DNA of 64,000 bases from an uncultured Candidatus Nitrosopumilus sp. (lineage in GTDB: Archaea > Thermoproteota > Nitrososphaeria > Nitrososphaerales > Nitrosopumilaceae), in assembly GCA_951812645.1 (NCBI GenBank), contig CATOSM010000001.1, positions 1,219,560-1,283,559 of the forward strand, written 5' to 3'. The notes beneath the pieces are model-generated. The model was not told where the DNA came from. It ran no database searches and worked only from the letters and a program-made list of their open reading frames with translations. How positions within the stretch are numbered: position 1 is the stretch's first letter; each line of letters begins with the position of its first letter. Made by a program: the position numbers and the translations under genes. Positions 17,628 to 25,289 of this stretch are shown in pieces.

Positions 17628-18902
17628 TTAAATTTCACGTTTTGGTATATGATATGCAATTGTTTTTAGATAATCTCTTACAAGATTATATTTTTCAGGA
17701 ATTACAAAACCTCTAAGGATAACAGGTCTATGCATACCAAACGTATGGACGATATGAGATCGTTTTTCTATTGGTTCTGAAAATCTGTTGTTTTTATAAA
17801 ATATTCTAATTGCTTTTGTTTCTTTATTTTCTGCCTTGCTTTCAATCTGATAGTCTGGTACTAAATTATACGGAGCTCTTTCAATTGAGTCTATTAAGAA
17901 TTCATGTTCTTGTATTCCCATATTAGTAAGATTATTGTTTAATGATTTGTGAACTTGTTTTAATTCTCCAATAGAATCATTTGGTCCAGGATCTTGAGAA
18001 TCAGATGGATGTCTGTATGTACTAAGAGAATATGTTTCAAAATAATGTTTTCTGTTTTTTATCATATCTGCAATTACTTTAACATCTGGAGGATTATCGT
18101 TTGCATAAATTTTATTTTGAAACCATCTATCATCACGTTTTAAAAATTCTTCTTGCCCTTCTTCTATTTTAAGATCTTTAAGCGTTGGAATGTCAAGAAG
18201 ACCTTGATCTTTTAGAATTTGACCACATTTTTGAAGCATTAATTCAAATCCTCTTTTTGTTTTATGAAAGTAAACCTGCTGATACATTTGATATCTTGCA
18301 AAGATTAACTGCTCTACTGCCTCATAACCTCCTTCCAATACAACGAATTTATCATCAATTACTGCTAATTGATCAATAATTCTTCCCAAATCGTACAGGC
18401 CATAGCTCACTCCTGCATAAAGAGAATCACGAAGAAGATAATCAAGTCTGTCTACATCTAGCTGCCCGCTTACGATTTTGCTAAAGTATGGCTTTTTGTA
18501 TGCTCCAATTACTAGATTTTTTACGTCTTCTGTTTTTACTCCTGCATTTTCAATATGTTCCTTAAAGTAAAAATCAATTAGATATTGCGTGTATGTCTCA
18601 TGTGGTTCATCAAGGAGATTTTCTAGAGAGTGAGAGAAAGGAGCGTGGCCTACATCATGCAATAGCGCTGCCATTCGAATTGTCTTTCTATCAATTGGAT
18701 CCTCATCAAATTCTCCAAAGTTTTTAGAATTTTCTTTAATAGAATCATATGCTCTTCCTGCAAGATGCATTGCTCCTAGCATATGTCCAAATCTAGAATG
18801 ATCTGTTCCATGATAAACATAGTAGCCAAGACTTAGCTGCTTTATGTTATGCATTCTCTGAAACATCGGAGTATTGATAATTGCTAATTCATAGGGATCC
18901 AC
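17628..18902 (-). CDS. HD-domain phosphohydrolase (dNTPase-like), island copy
   Basis: A protein of at least 424 residues with all HD-motif residues: SRFGHMLGAMHLAG, LLHDVGHAPFSH and QLDVDRLDYLLRDSLYAG. Residues 1-40 (NTPMFQRMHNIKQLSLGYYV) match the SAMHD1-like family. The GTG at 18902 cuts off the conserved N-terminus: upstream in frame is KFRDPIHDFIT, as in the other HD protein (IDPIHDFIR). The only upstream starts would be ATT at 18947 or ATA at 18950, just after an in-frame TGA. Either a rare start codon is used or the protein is shortened. An A/T-rich TATA-like element (18961-18971) lies upstream. Confidence 0.85.
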   Translation of the reverse strand: MDPYELAIINTPMFQRMHNIKQLSLGYYVYHGTDHSRFGHMLGAMHLAGRAYDSIKENSKNFGEFDEDPIDRKTIRMAALLHDVGHAPFSHSLENLLDEPHETYTQYLIDFYFKEHIENAGVKTEDVKNLVIGAYKKPYFSKIVSGQLDVDRLDYLLRDSLYAGVSYGLYDLGRIIDQLAVIDDKFVVLEGGYEAVEQLIFARYQMYQQVYFHKTKRGFELMLQKCGQILKDQGLLDIPTLKDLKIEEGQEEFLKRDDRWFQNKIYANDNPPDVKVIADMIKNRKHYFETYSLSTYRHPSDSQDPGPNDSIGELKQVHKSLNNNLTNMGIQEHEFLIDSIERAPYNLVPDYQIESKAENKETKAIRIFYKNNRFSEPIEKRSHIVHTFGMHRPVILRGFVIPEKYNLVRDYLKTIAYHIPKREI

Positions 18903-19169
18903 TGTAATAAAATCATGGATCGGATCACGGAATTTTTTTTCTTTAATTATTTTTCACCGATATTGTATAATGTCATTCATTATTGACAGTGTCGATCCAT
19001 TTCATGTCAACAGTAGTCAAATAATTTTTAAATTTTTAGTACATTTTTTGTAATTACTAAATTAGAATAGAAAATACTAGATCTCCCTAATGTTGGCTAA
19101 GACTTGAATAAAAAATCAAGCCCTTACCATGCAATTCTTAAAACTATCCACTAAATGATTTTCTGTAGT

Positions 19170-19352
19170 TCAAACATTCAAAGCTATGGCATCTCTTCGA
19201 AAAAGAATTTCTTTACAGCCACATTGAGTACATTTTCCAGTGTTTGTATGCTCATTTAATTGATGATTACAAAAATAGTTGTCACATAATCGTGTGCCAT
19301 TTTTTATAAATCCTTGAATGTTAAGGGCTGATAACCTTCTTTCTTGCGCCAT
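19170..19352 (-). CDS. Zinc-ribbon microprotein, 60 aa
   Basis: A 60-residue protein with a treble of cysteines: LCDNYFCNHQ followed by CTQCGCKE, which gives Cys-x4-Cys and Cys-x2-Cys spacing for one zinc. It ends a few bases before the ATG region of nothing else and starts eight bases downstream of the exonuclease gene stop, so it is probably cotranscribed with it. Such ribbons bind nucleic acid or proteins. The family is unknown. Confidence 0.6.
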   Translation of the reverse strand: MAQERRLSALNIQGFIKNGTRLCDNYFCNHQLNEHTNTGKCTQCGCKEILFRRDAIALNV

Positions 19353-19359
19353 AATTTGA

Positions 19360-20139
19360 TTATTTTATTTTTGTAACGGTATTAAGATCAATTTCAGGTT
19401 CTGTTTCTGCCTCACGCTCTAAGCGATATTGCCCTGTCCAGTAATGAACAGACTCTTGCAATTTTTCAGCAGATATCATCTTACGTTTCATTTTTTTGTA
19501 TAACTCTGGATAGATAAATTCATCTTCTGTATATTTTAGAATTTTTTCATAGTCTTTACTGTAATAGTAATCGGCGTTTACTGTTCCACGTTCTGTTTTT
19601 GTAGGAAAGCCGTAAGCTTGTGCTACTGCATTATGATTTAGGCCGTAACGTGTCCAATTATTCAAGGGAAGATGAATTTGTAAAATATCCTGTACTGTAG
19701 GGTTGTGGAAATTCTTAAACAGCCACAGAGGATCGTGATTTGAAGAACCAGTTTGTATTTCTAATTGCTGAGAGCGAGAAAATATGAAGGGTAAATCAAA
19801 ATTTGTAATGTTAAAGCCGATAATATTTAGAGGATCCTCTTTGTTTCCTTTCAGCATAGTAATTAGATCGTAAAATTCTTTTAGAATTCTAGTCTCAGAA
19901 GATTTCCATTCTGCTAGGCGCCATGGACGGCCGTCGTTTACCTGATATGTTATCATGATGACTTTTCCCTCTATAGGATTTAGGCCGCCCATCTCTTTTT
20001 TCCAGAACATCCTCTTTACCACAGGATCATCATGATCACGATGAATTATTCCGCCATCTATTGCATTTTTTATCTTCAGAAATTCTTCTGCAGTATTGTA
20101 CGTAGGTACGGTTTCAATATCAACAAAGACGTTTGTCAT
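19360..20139 (-). CDS. Predicted 3'-5' exonuclease (PolB-like, DnaQ fold)
   Basis: A 259-residue protein. VFVDIETVPTYN holds the DxE of exonuclease motif I, IIGFNITNFDLPFIFSR is motif II with the conserved Asp, and GTVNADYYYSKDYEKILKY with a later Tyr/Asp region (TEDEF) fits motif III. This is the pattern of the family annotated as PolB-like predicted 3'-5' exonucleases. It degrades single-stranded or mismatched 3' ends in relatives. It is flanked by two zinc-ribbon microproteins on the same strand (19170 and 20193), which may form one operon and help bind nucleic acid. The active-site residues appear intact. Confidence 0.75.
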   Translation of the reverse strand: MTNVFVDIETVPTYNTAEEFLKIKNAIDGGIIHRDHDDPVVKRMFWKKEMGGLNPIEGKVIMITYQVNDGRPWRLAEWKSSETRILKEFYDLITMLKGNKEDPLNIIGFNITNFDLPFIFSRSQQLEIQTGSSNHDPLWLFKNFHNPTVQDILQIHLPLNNWTRYGLNHNAVAQAYGFPTKTERGTVNADYYYSKDYEKILKYTEDEFIYPELYKKMKRKMISAEKLQESVHYWTGQYRLEREAETEPEIDLNTVTKIK

Positions 20140-20192
20140 AATCTAGTATAGCGTTTATCATATTTAATGAGGTGTATTTTTAGAAATATTTC

Positions 20193-20414
20193 TCAAAGAT
20201 CGTTTGCAGATACCGGATGAGACAATTCTAAGTTAGGAACCTCAATCCATCTAACACACCATTCTCCGTTTAATCTAATTCTGTTTAATGTTGCATTACA
20301 TGCTCTGCATTTGTACAATAATCCACTGTTAGATACGCTTGTTAGGTTTCTTTCCACTCTTTTACCATACATTTTGTGCGTTTTACTGCATATCCCGCAT
20401 GTAATCGTTCTCAA
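20193..20414 (-). CDS. Zinc-ribbon microprotein, 73 aa
   Basis: A 73-residue protein with two CxxC knuckles, ITCGICSKTHK at the N-terminus and YKCRACNATL in the middle, the layout of a zinc ribbon. A WCVRWIEVPN strand follows. It precedes the exonuclease gene on the same strand by 53 bases. Basic residues between the knuckles suggest nucleic-acid or protein contact. No family is recognised. Confidence 0.6.
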   Translation of the reverse strand: MRTITCGICSKTHKMYGKRVERNLTSVSNSGLLYKCRACNATLNRIRLNGEWCVRWIEVPNLELSHPVSANDL

Positions 20415-20638
20415 TGGGTAATTATACAGTTACCAAGTATTAAGAGCTTTTTGTAAAATTCCGCTCTAATCTTTGTCGTAGTGACTTCATGAATGTTGTA
20501 CGATACGCATAATTTTAGAATCAAATGATCTTACCAAATTGTTAACAGAATTGATCGATCCGATACTTGAAGAACATGTAGTAGGATCCAGTATGAAAAA
20601 TTTGGACCAAAAAAGAAAAGTTATGACTTGTAATATCC

Positions 20639-20646
20639 CTATATAT
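20639..20646 (+). promoter_or_regulatory. TATA box for the 340-aa gene
   Basis: CTATATAT at 20639-20646 lies about 30 bases before the ATG at 20676, where archaeal TATA-box spacing (roughly 25-27 to the transcription start) would give a very short leader. A GGAG occurs at 20665-20668, but it may not be transcribed if the leader is this short. Confidence 0.45.
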
Positions 20647-20675
20647 CAAAAACAACCTAGTAACGGAGTAACACA

Positions 20676-21698
20676 ATGACAGATGTAATTGTACAAAACA
20701 TTGCAAAAGAAGAGTATGGTGTAGGAAATAAAAAAATTGGACCAAATGTTATCGAGGTTACAATTAACGGTGTAACATACCAGTTCCCGGATGCTGCTGC
20801 AATCAAGGGAGAAATTGACAAAGCAGGGAATCTTGAAATTCCAATAAAGACAAAATTAATTCAATATTTCTACCAGGTACGAAAAATATTCCCAATTACA
20901 GAAGAGCGATATCAAAGCAACATTACAAAAGCATTTTCAGAATTAATGGAAAAATATCCAGATCATTTAATTGACATTAATTTTGATTTTGTAAAAAGCC
21001 ACACAGTAACACCAGAGGAAATGAAGGCCATTTTGAAAATTCAAAGAGACGTAAAATCTCCATTCTTATCAATAATTGAGCCTAATAGAGAGCAATCTCT
21101 CGAGGATTTTGTCGCTCAATTATCCTCAATAGGTAATCCGTACAATCAGATAATCTGTCCATCAATAGATCTTGATACCAAGACTCCAGGACTATTTGTC
21201 AAAAAGCTAGAACGTATTCTTGAGGAAAAATATCCAAGATTTAATGTAAGATACGCATCTCTGTATACTAGATACGGCAACTGGCTTGACATGTCAGAGA
21301 GAATTTTTGGAAAAGACGTGTGGTGCAATGTTACATCTACTCCCAGAGAAATTTTCAATGCAGCACCTCCACATAGATCATTGTTAGCATGTACATTTAT
21401 TTACGGTGCACATACTGCATCACATGGTTACGGACGAGGATGGAAAAAAGATGGCGATGATACTATGAAGATAAAAAAACCAGATGAATATGCAAGAAGG
21501 CTCCTTGATCCTAAATCATTTTATTACAATGACTCTGATCTGTTATACAATGAATGCATTGTAAAATCAATAAACAATATTTCTTCAGAGACGAATAATA
21601 TGAGACAGTATGTAATTGATGGAACATTTGCATCAAAATACTTGCCGCAAAGAGCAGGTCTAAGAGAAGAGCTAAATGATCTTGAAGGAAGGATGTAA
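20676..21698 (+). CDS. Unknown 340-residue island protein
   Basis: A soluble protein with no cysteine clusters or membrane segments. Residues 1-60 are mixed (IGPNVIEVTINGVTYQFPDA). Residues 120-240 alternate strands and helices (PFLSIIEPN, NQIICPSIDL, VRYASLYTRYGNWLD), as in a TIM-barrel-like fold. The C-terminal segment HRSLLACTFIYGAHTASHGY is His/Tyr-rich. I do not recognise the family. It is the only plus-strand gene of the 17-22 kb module and has its own TATA box. Its last 27 bases overlap the convergent gene at 21672. Confidence 0.7.
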   Translation: MTDVIVQNIAKEEYGVGNKKIGPNVIEVTINGVTYQFPDAAAIKGEIDKAGNLEIPIKTKLIQYFYQVRKIFPITEERYQSNITKAFSELMEKYPDHLIDINFDFVKSHTVTPEEMKAILKIQRDVKSPFLSIIEPNREQSLEDFVAQLSSIGNPYNQIICPSIDLDTKTPGLFVKKLERILEEKYPRFNVRYASLYTRYGNWLDMSERIFGKDVWCNVTSTPREIFNAAPPHRSLLACTFIYGAHTASHGYGRGWKKDGDDTMKIKKPDEYARRLLDPKSFYYNDSDLLYNECIVKSINNISSETNNMRQYVIDGTFASKYLPQRAGLREELNDLEGRM

Positions 21699-21995
21699 TT
21701 GAATATGCTTTGTTATCATGCCCTTGTGTTTTCTAACACGCGCTCTGTCCATATGATTGCAATGTTTTAATTGAATTCCATCTGATGTATACATGTCCAA
21801 TTTTAGACAGTTACGTTTTTGCTGCCGTTCTACAGTGCATGAACTACAAATTTTATTTCTATAATTTTGATCATACTCTATGAGATTTTTTTTTAAGTGC
21901 TGTCCTTCTTCGTGCCAATCAATTACTCTTTCCAGAAATTGTTTTCTGGAAATGGTATTTTTTGGCCTGTGAAATTGGATGCTTTCCCCAGGCAT
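21672..21995 (-). CDS. Small Cys/His-rich protein, 107 aa
   Basis: A 107-residue basic protein with a possible zinc site: KICSSCTVERQQKRNCLKLD and LKHCNHMDRARVRKHKG, about four cysteines and several histidines. The many lysines and arginines suggest nucleic-acid binding. It overlaps the 3' end of the unknown gene by 27 bases, tail to tail. No family is recognised. Confidence 0.5.
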   Translation of the reverse strand: MPGESIQFHRPKNTISRKQFLERVIDWHEEGQHLKKNLIEYDQNYRNKICSSCTVERQQKRNCLKLDMYTSDGIQLKHCNHMDRARVRKHKGMITKHIQLHPSFKII

Positions 21996-22156
21996 TCACG
22001 TAATCGTTTGAATAAAAGAATAAAAATTAAGTGCCATCGATGAGATTTTTAGTGTAAAAATACCAAGTCAGATAATCAAAAGAAAAAATCATGATTTTTA
22101 GGCAAGAAATTCAATATTGTACGCACATAGCATAGTCTAGAAAATATTAACAGAAT

Positions 22157-22924
22157 CTAACGGATCTGTTTTATAAAATCAGTAAATCCTTTAGGAGATA
22201 CTATCAAAACAGGCCATTTGTAAATTTGCTTTCTTGCGTCTGCTGATAAATTATTAAAATCAGGCTGTGGGAATCTAACACTTTTTGGTATAGGACATTC
22301 GTATATTACAGAATCAAGTTTTTCATAGACTGGATCTTTTGTAATAAATCCTGAATCAGGATCAATATCTTCTGGATCTGTAACACATTTTTGTAAATTT
22401 GCAGTAGTAACTACAATTGGAACAATCGTTTCAAGAGATGAATGAAAAAATCCACTCAAAATATCGTTTGTATTTTTTCTAGGACAAAGCCGTATGTGCC
22501 TTTGATTATTTGCCTACATGCATTGTCTATCAAAGATTTACTAGATTGGTATGTTTTTCTATCAATTTTATTATTTGTAAGCGCAATTGATGTATTTGAT
22601 ATCGGACTTCTAAGTGCAGTGTCATTTTCATATTTGTGCAACTCTGCAAATATTTCATGTCCACATGATGATGTTTCTGGAATTTTAAATGACGAAATAT
22701 GTCAAAGAATAATTTCTTTAGGATGATAGTAATGGTTGTAGACGATCATTAAGCGCGTAATTTTCATGTTTGATTGGATCTGACGTAAATGGTTCTATTT
22801 GTACAGGATGTTCAGTATCTACAGATCATCCGTTATAACGCAATTCTTTTGAAATAAGAGATTGTAAGAACGTGCCGCTTTGATTAATTGATTTTGTAGA
22901 ATCAGAAAGATCATTGTTTTCCAT
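22157..22924 (-). pseudogene. Multiply broken gene of about 250 residues
   Basis: From an ATG at 22924 (MENNDLSDSTKSINQSGTFL) the frame reaches an in-frame TGA at 22826-22828, continues SVDTEHPVQIEPFTSDPIKH to a TAA, then must shift frame (HISSFKIPETSSCGHEIFAE, preceded by another TGA). It runs to KGTYGFVLEKIQTI and shifts again into SGFFHSSLETIVPIVVTTAN, ending KWPVLIVSPKGFTDFIKQIR at 22157. Joined, it is a soluble alpha/beta protein of unknown family. The two frames starting at 22459 and 22641 are pieces of this one gene. Four or more lesions show long decay. Confidence 0.6.
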
Positions 22925-23010
22925 GTTAGAAAAAATGCAGCTCTGTATTTTAAATTGATCAAAACGAGATGTTAGCTATGAGTAAATAAAAAAATTACCC
23001 AATATTTACT

Positions 23011-23018
23011 TCTTAAAT
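23011..23018 (+). promoter_or_regulatory. TATA box for a leaderless RelE-like gene
   Basis: TCTTAAAT at 23011-23018 has its centre about 28 bases before the ATG at 23044, so transcription would begin at or next to the start codon. This fits a leaderless mRNA, which is common in archaea. Position and A/T composition are the only evidence. Confidence 0.45.
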
Positions 23019-23043
23019 AGCGATATTCTACTAAAAATAATAC

Positions 23044-23367
23044 ATGACACCGGCCAGAGAGATTACAGGTTCAAATGAATTTGCTATATTCTACAAATCA
23101 TTATCAGAAGATAATCCTTTCAAAAAAGAGATCAACAAGGCAAAAAAAATATTATTAGAAAACTGTACAGGTGGAGACAAAATAGAGCATGACAGATGGC
23201 CTGATCATTACACCAAAAAATACAAAATCAATAATTTGTGGAGATATGACTTGACAGATGGAAAAAGATTTGGCTATACAATTTTGGGATCACCAAGTGG
23301 TTTTACAGTATCAATAATAGAGTCATTTTCAAGTCATGCAGAATATGAGAAAAGATTTGGCTACTAG
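23044..23367 (+). CDS. RelE/ParE-family toxin-like protein
   Basis: A 107-residue protein with the RelE fold pattern: a helical N-terminus (KKEINKAKKILLENC), then NNLWRYDLTDGKRFGYTILG and a final FSSHAEYEKRFGY. That ending (H-x-x-Y-x-x-RFGY) is typical of archaeal RelE/ParE members. Toxins of this fold cleave mRNA on ribosomes or inhibit gyrase. No antitoxin precedes it, and the next gene on its strand is unrelated; the gene facing it, with stops overlapping by four bases, encodes a winged helix. It is therefore a solitary toxin or belongs to an unusual convergent pair. Confidence 0.65.
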   Translation: MTPAREITGSNEFAIFYKSLSEDNPFKKEINKAKKILLENCTGGDKIEHDRWPDHYTKKYKINNLWRYDLTDGKRFGYTILGSPSGFTVSIIESFSSHAEYEKRFGY

Positions 23368-23669
23368 AGGGTATTTTGTAGCTGTTCATGTTCGGGAGCA
23401 TTTGAGAATACCCATACGATAGTATTATCGTCATCATAAACTATTTTGTTAGACTTTTCTAAATAAGCTAAAATAACATTAAACGTCGGATATTGAATTT
23501 GACGTGGAAGGCTACGCCACAATTTGTTTTTTGTAGGATAAATATCCAATCCAGATAGGGATTCTTCCACCATTTCTATGGATTCTAAAGTGGGATTAGG
23601 TCTTTTTGCAGTTTTAGAATTGTTTCTGGAATCTATTTTCGGCCTTTTTTGAAAAAGTGAAGTACTCAT
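23364..23669 (-). CDS. Winged-helix protein convergent with the RelE-like gene
   Basis: A 101-residue protein. A basic disordered start (residues 1-30) is followed by a winged helix: YPTKNKLWRSLPRQIQYPTF, then NVILAYLEKSNKIVYDDD and IVWVFSNAPEH. The IVWVFS wing strand is a common end for small thaumarchaeal winged-helix proteins. It overlaps the RelE-like gene tail to tail by four bases. It may bind DNA as a local regulator; whether it is the antitoxin is unknown, since antitoxins normally lie upstream on the same strand. Confidence 0.6.
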   Translation of the reverse strand: MSTSLFQKRPKIDSRNNSKTAKRPNPTLESIEMVEESLSGLDIYPTKNKLWRSLPRQIQYPTFNVILAYLEKSNKIVYDDDNTIVWVFSNAPEHEQLQNTL

Positions 23670-23685
23670 GCCATACTATTGTATA

Positions 23686-23752
23686 TCTTTGTATATATAC
23701 ATATATCTACAATAAATGTATGTATGTATGCATATATGTATATAATATTTAG
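23686..23752. repeat. Alternating purine-pyrimidine TA/TG tract
   Basis: About 67 bases are almost entirely alternating TATA/TATG/CATA steps, including TATGTATGTATGCATATATG. The tract can adopt unusual duplex forms and is prone to slippage. It sits between the winged-helix gene and the small membrane pseudogene, and the frame translated through it (starting at 23679) is an artefact of the repeat. Confidence 0.6.
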
Positions 23753-23813
23753 GCGTAAAAAAGGTTATAGGTTGAAACCCAAATTCTTCAGGCATCAGGT
23801 CATTGTAAAAAAT

Positions 23814-24116
23814 ATGCCATACTGGATGCCAATAGGATTTTTGGGAGTAGGATTTGTGTATCTGGCAGTGGATGCCAGCACACAGAAAGTGCTTGAAAGA
23901 TTAGATAATTCTTGTATTTGAGAATCTCTAAAAATTTTCAATAATACATGATCAGCAGATAAAAAGATAAAAAATCTAGACGCTTCTGAGAATTCACAAT
24001 ATGCAATTATTGAAAAATGGACAAATGTTTTCTGGTTTAGCTTTAGTCTTGTTGCTATAGGAACAATGTTAGGTGCCGCTGGAAATTTAATTTCAGAAAA
24101 AAGGGCTAAAAATTAA
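23814..24116 (+). pseudogene. Small membrane protein with two in-frame TGA codons
   Basis: One continuous frame from ATG at 23814 (MPYWMPIGFLGVGFVYLAVD) meets TGA at 23919 and again at 23949 but then continues to TAA at 24116. The last part (WTNVFWFSFSLVAIGTMLGA) is a clear membrane helix. The whole would be 100 residues with two membrane helices and a charged middle. Both stops could come from CGA by one C-to-T change. The reading frame is exactly preserved, so the gene was silenced by point mutations. The family is unknown. Confidence 0.5.
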
Positions 24117-24125
24117 AAATCATTT

Positions 24126-24834
24126 TTAAATTGTTTTTTGCATATTTTCTATTGTCTCACCAACTATAGTAGCATCAGAGATTGTAAGATATTGTTCTGC
24201 CTTCTTGTATGATGCTTTTCTCTGCTCTTTGTTTTTCTTATAATATGTTAATTTCAGGCTAATGTGTCCAAATAAGGATTCTGCAAAATCACTGCTGACA
24301 GAATCAGTTACAGTAGTCTTGAAAAAATAACGAAATGAATGAAAATGAATGTATCTGAGGCCATGCTCGTGCCTCTTAGCCAGATCAGGAATAGAGTCAA
24401 CAACTCTAATCAGCCTGCATATTAGGCTATTTTTAGCAGAGCGCACAAATCCGTCGTACTGCTCTTGACATGATGTTGACTCTGTTTTTCCAGCTGAGAT
24501 ATTTTGTGAAGGTAGGTAGTTTTTGCCATCTCATATTTCCTTTGATCGCCTTTGATTCTCTTTCTTCTGGAATCTATTTTTTCGATTTGATTCTTGTAAT
24601 ATGCAATTCTCTCCTCAGGGAATTTTAGAAAGATGTAACGATCTTGTTGATTTGCAGCCTCTGTAGTAAGATGTGTTTTTCTCGGATGACTTTTTCCCTT
24701 TACGATTTCTGCACGTAAATTTACTGCTACAGGATTTGCCTTAAAATCAATGTCACCAACTTTTAGCTGTACCAGATCCCCATCTCTGATGCCGCTAGAA
24801 CAGCATATCAGGATGCATGATGCTGCAATTATTT
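24126..24834 (-). pseudogene. Tyrosine recombinase (integrase) C-terminal remnant
   Basis: The minus strand carries the integrase catalytic core. CSSGIRDGDLVQLKVGDIDF holds the first arginine, HFHSFRYFFKTTVTD the His-x-x-Arg box, and AESLFGHISLKLTYYKK the nucleophilic tyrosine region. A one-base frameshift at about 24525-24530 breaks it between RRKRIKGDQRKYE and DGKNYLPSQNISAGKTESTS. A TAA at about 24832 precedes the first segment, and the N-terminal DNA-binding domain is absent. It is a dead integrase that probably marks how the island arrived; the neighbouring Hsp20 gene is core. Confidence 0.8.
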
Positions 24835-24875
24835 AAAATCCATGATAAAGCGTCGTTAGCCAAATACCGCCAAGA

Positions 24876-24883
24876 TTTATAAC
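24876..24883 (+). promoter_or_regulatory. TATA box for hsp20
   Basis: TTTATAAC at 24876-24883 has its centre about 28 bases before the ATG at 24908, so the mRNA would be leaderless or nearly so. The segment GCCAAGA just upstream is purine-rich, as in a B-recognition element. Confidence 0.5.
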
Positions 24884-24907
24884 TAAAAATTGAGCACATA
24901 ACAGAAA

Positions 24908-25288
24908 ATGGGTCTTGTAAAAGATGTGATTAAAGAAATTGGAAATAAATCAAGAGAATTCTATGAATTTGTTTTACCACCAATGGATATGTATCTAAAT
25001 GATGATAATTTAAAAATCATAATTGACATTCCCGGATTTACAAAAAATGAAATTGCGTTATCTTTATGTGGAGACGTTCTCTCCATTAATGCTAAAAAAA
25101 CAGCAGGCGAAAAAGAATCTGAATCATTAATTACAAATCAAAGACCAAATGTAATTGATAAGAAAATTAGACTGCCTATGGAAATCAAACAGGGTGAAGA
25201 AAAAATAGAATCTGCAAAATATGAAAATGGTATTCTTACACTAATAATTCCTGTAATAAAGAAAGGAAAAAATATTTCAATAGAATAA
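24908..25288 (+). CDS. hsp20: Small heat-shock protein (Hsp20)
   Basis: A 126-residue alpha-crystallin-domain protein. DNLKIIIDIPGFTKNEIALS and GDVLSINAKK form the first strands, and YENGILTLIIPVIKKGKNI is the conserved end of the domain (the AxxxxGxLxxxxP pattern, here KYENGILTLIIP). Such proteins are ATP-independent chaperones that bind unfolding proteins. The C-terminal I-x-I-type extension appears as ISIE. It is just outside the broken integrase and has its own TATA box. Confidence 0.93.
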   Translation: MGLVKDVIKEIGNKSREFYEFVLPPMDMYLNDDNLKIIIDIPGFTKNEIALSLCGDVLSINAKKTAGEKESESLITNQRPNVIDKKIRLPMEIKQGEEKIESAKYENGILTLIIPVIKKGKNISIE

Positions 25289-25289
25289 G

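Noticed and set aside
23679..23813. N-terminal 45 residues of the frame starting at 23679
   Set aside because: They come from the alternating TA/TG tract and are unlikely to be protein.
22157..24116. TGA read as selenocysteine or tryptophan
   Set aside because: Several intact genes in the same window end in TGA, and no selenocysteine elements are seen near these stops.
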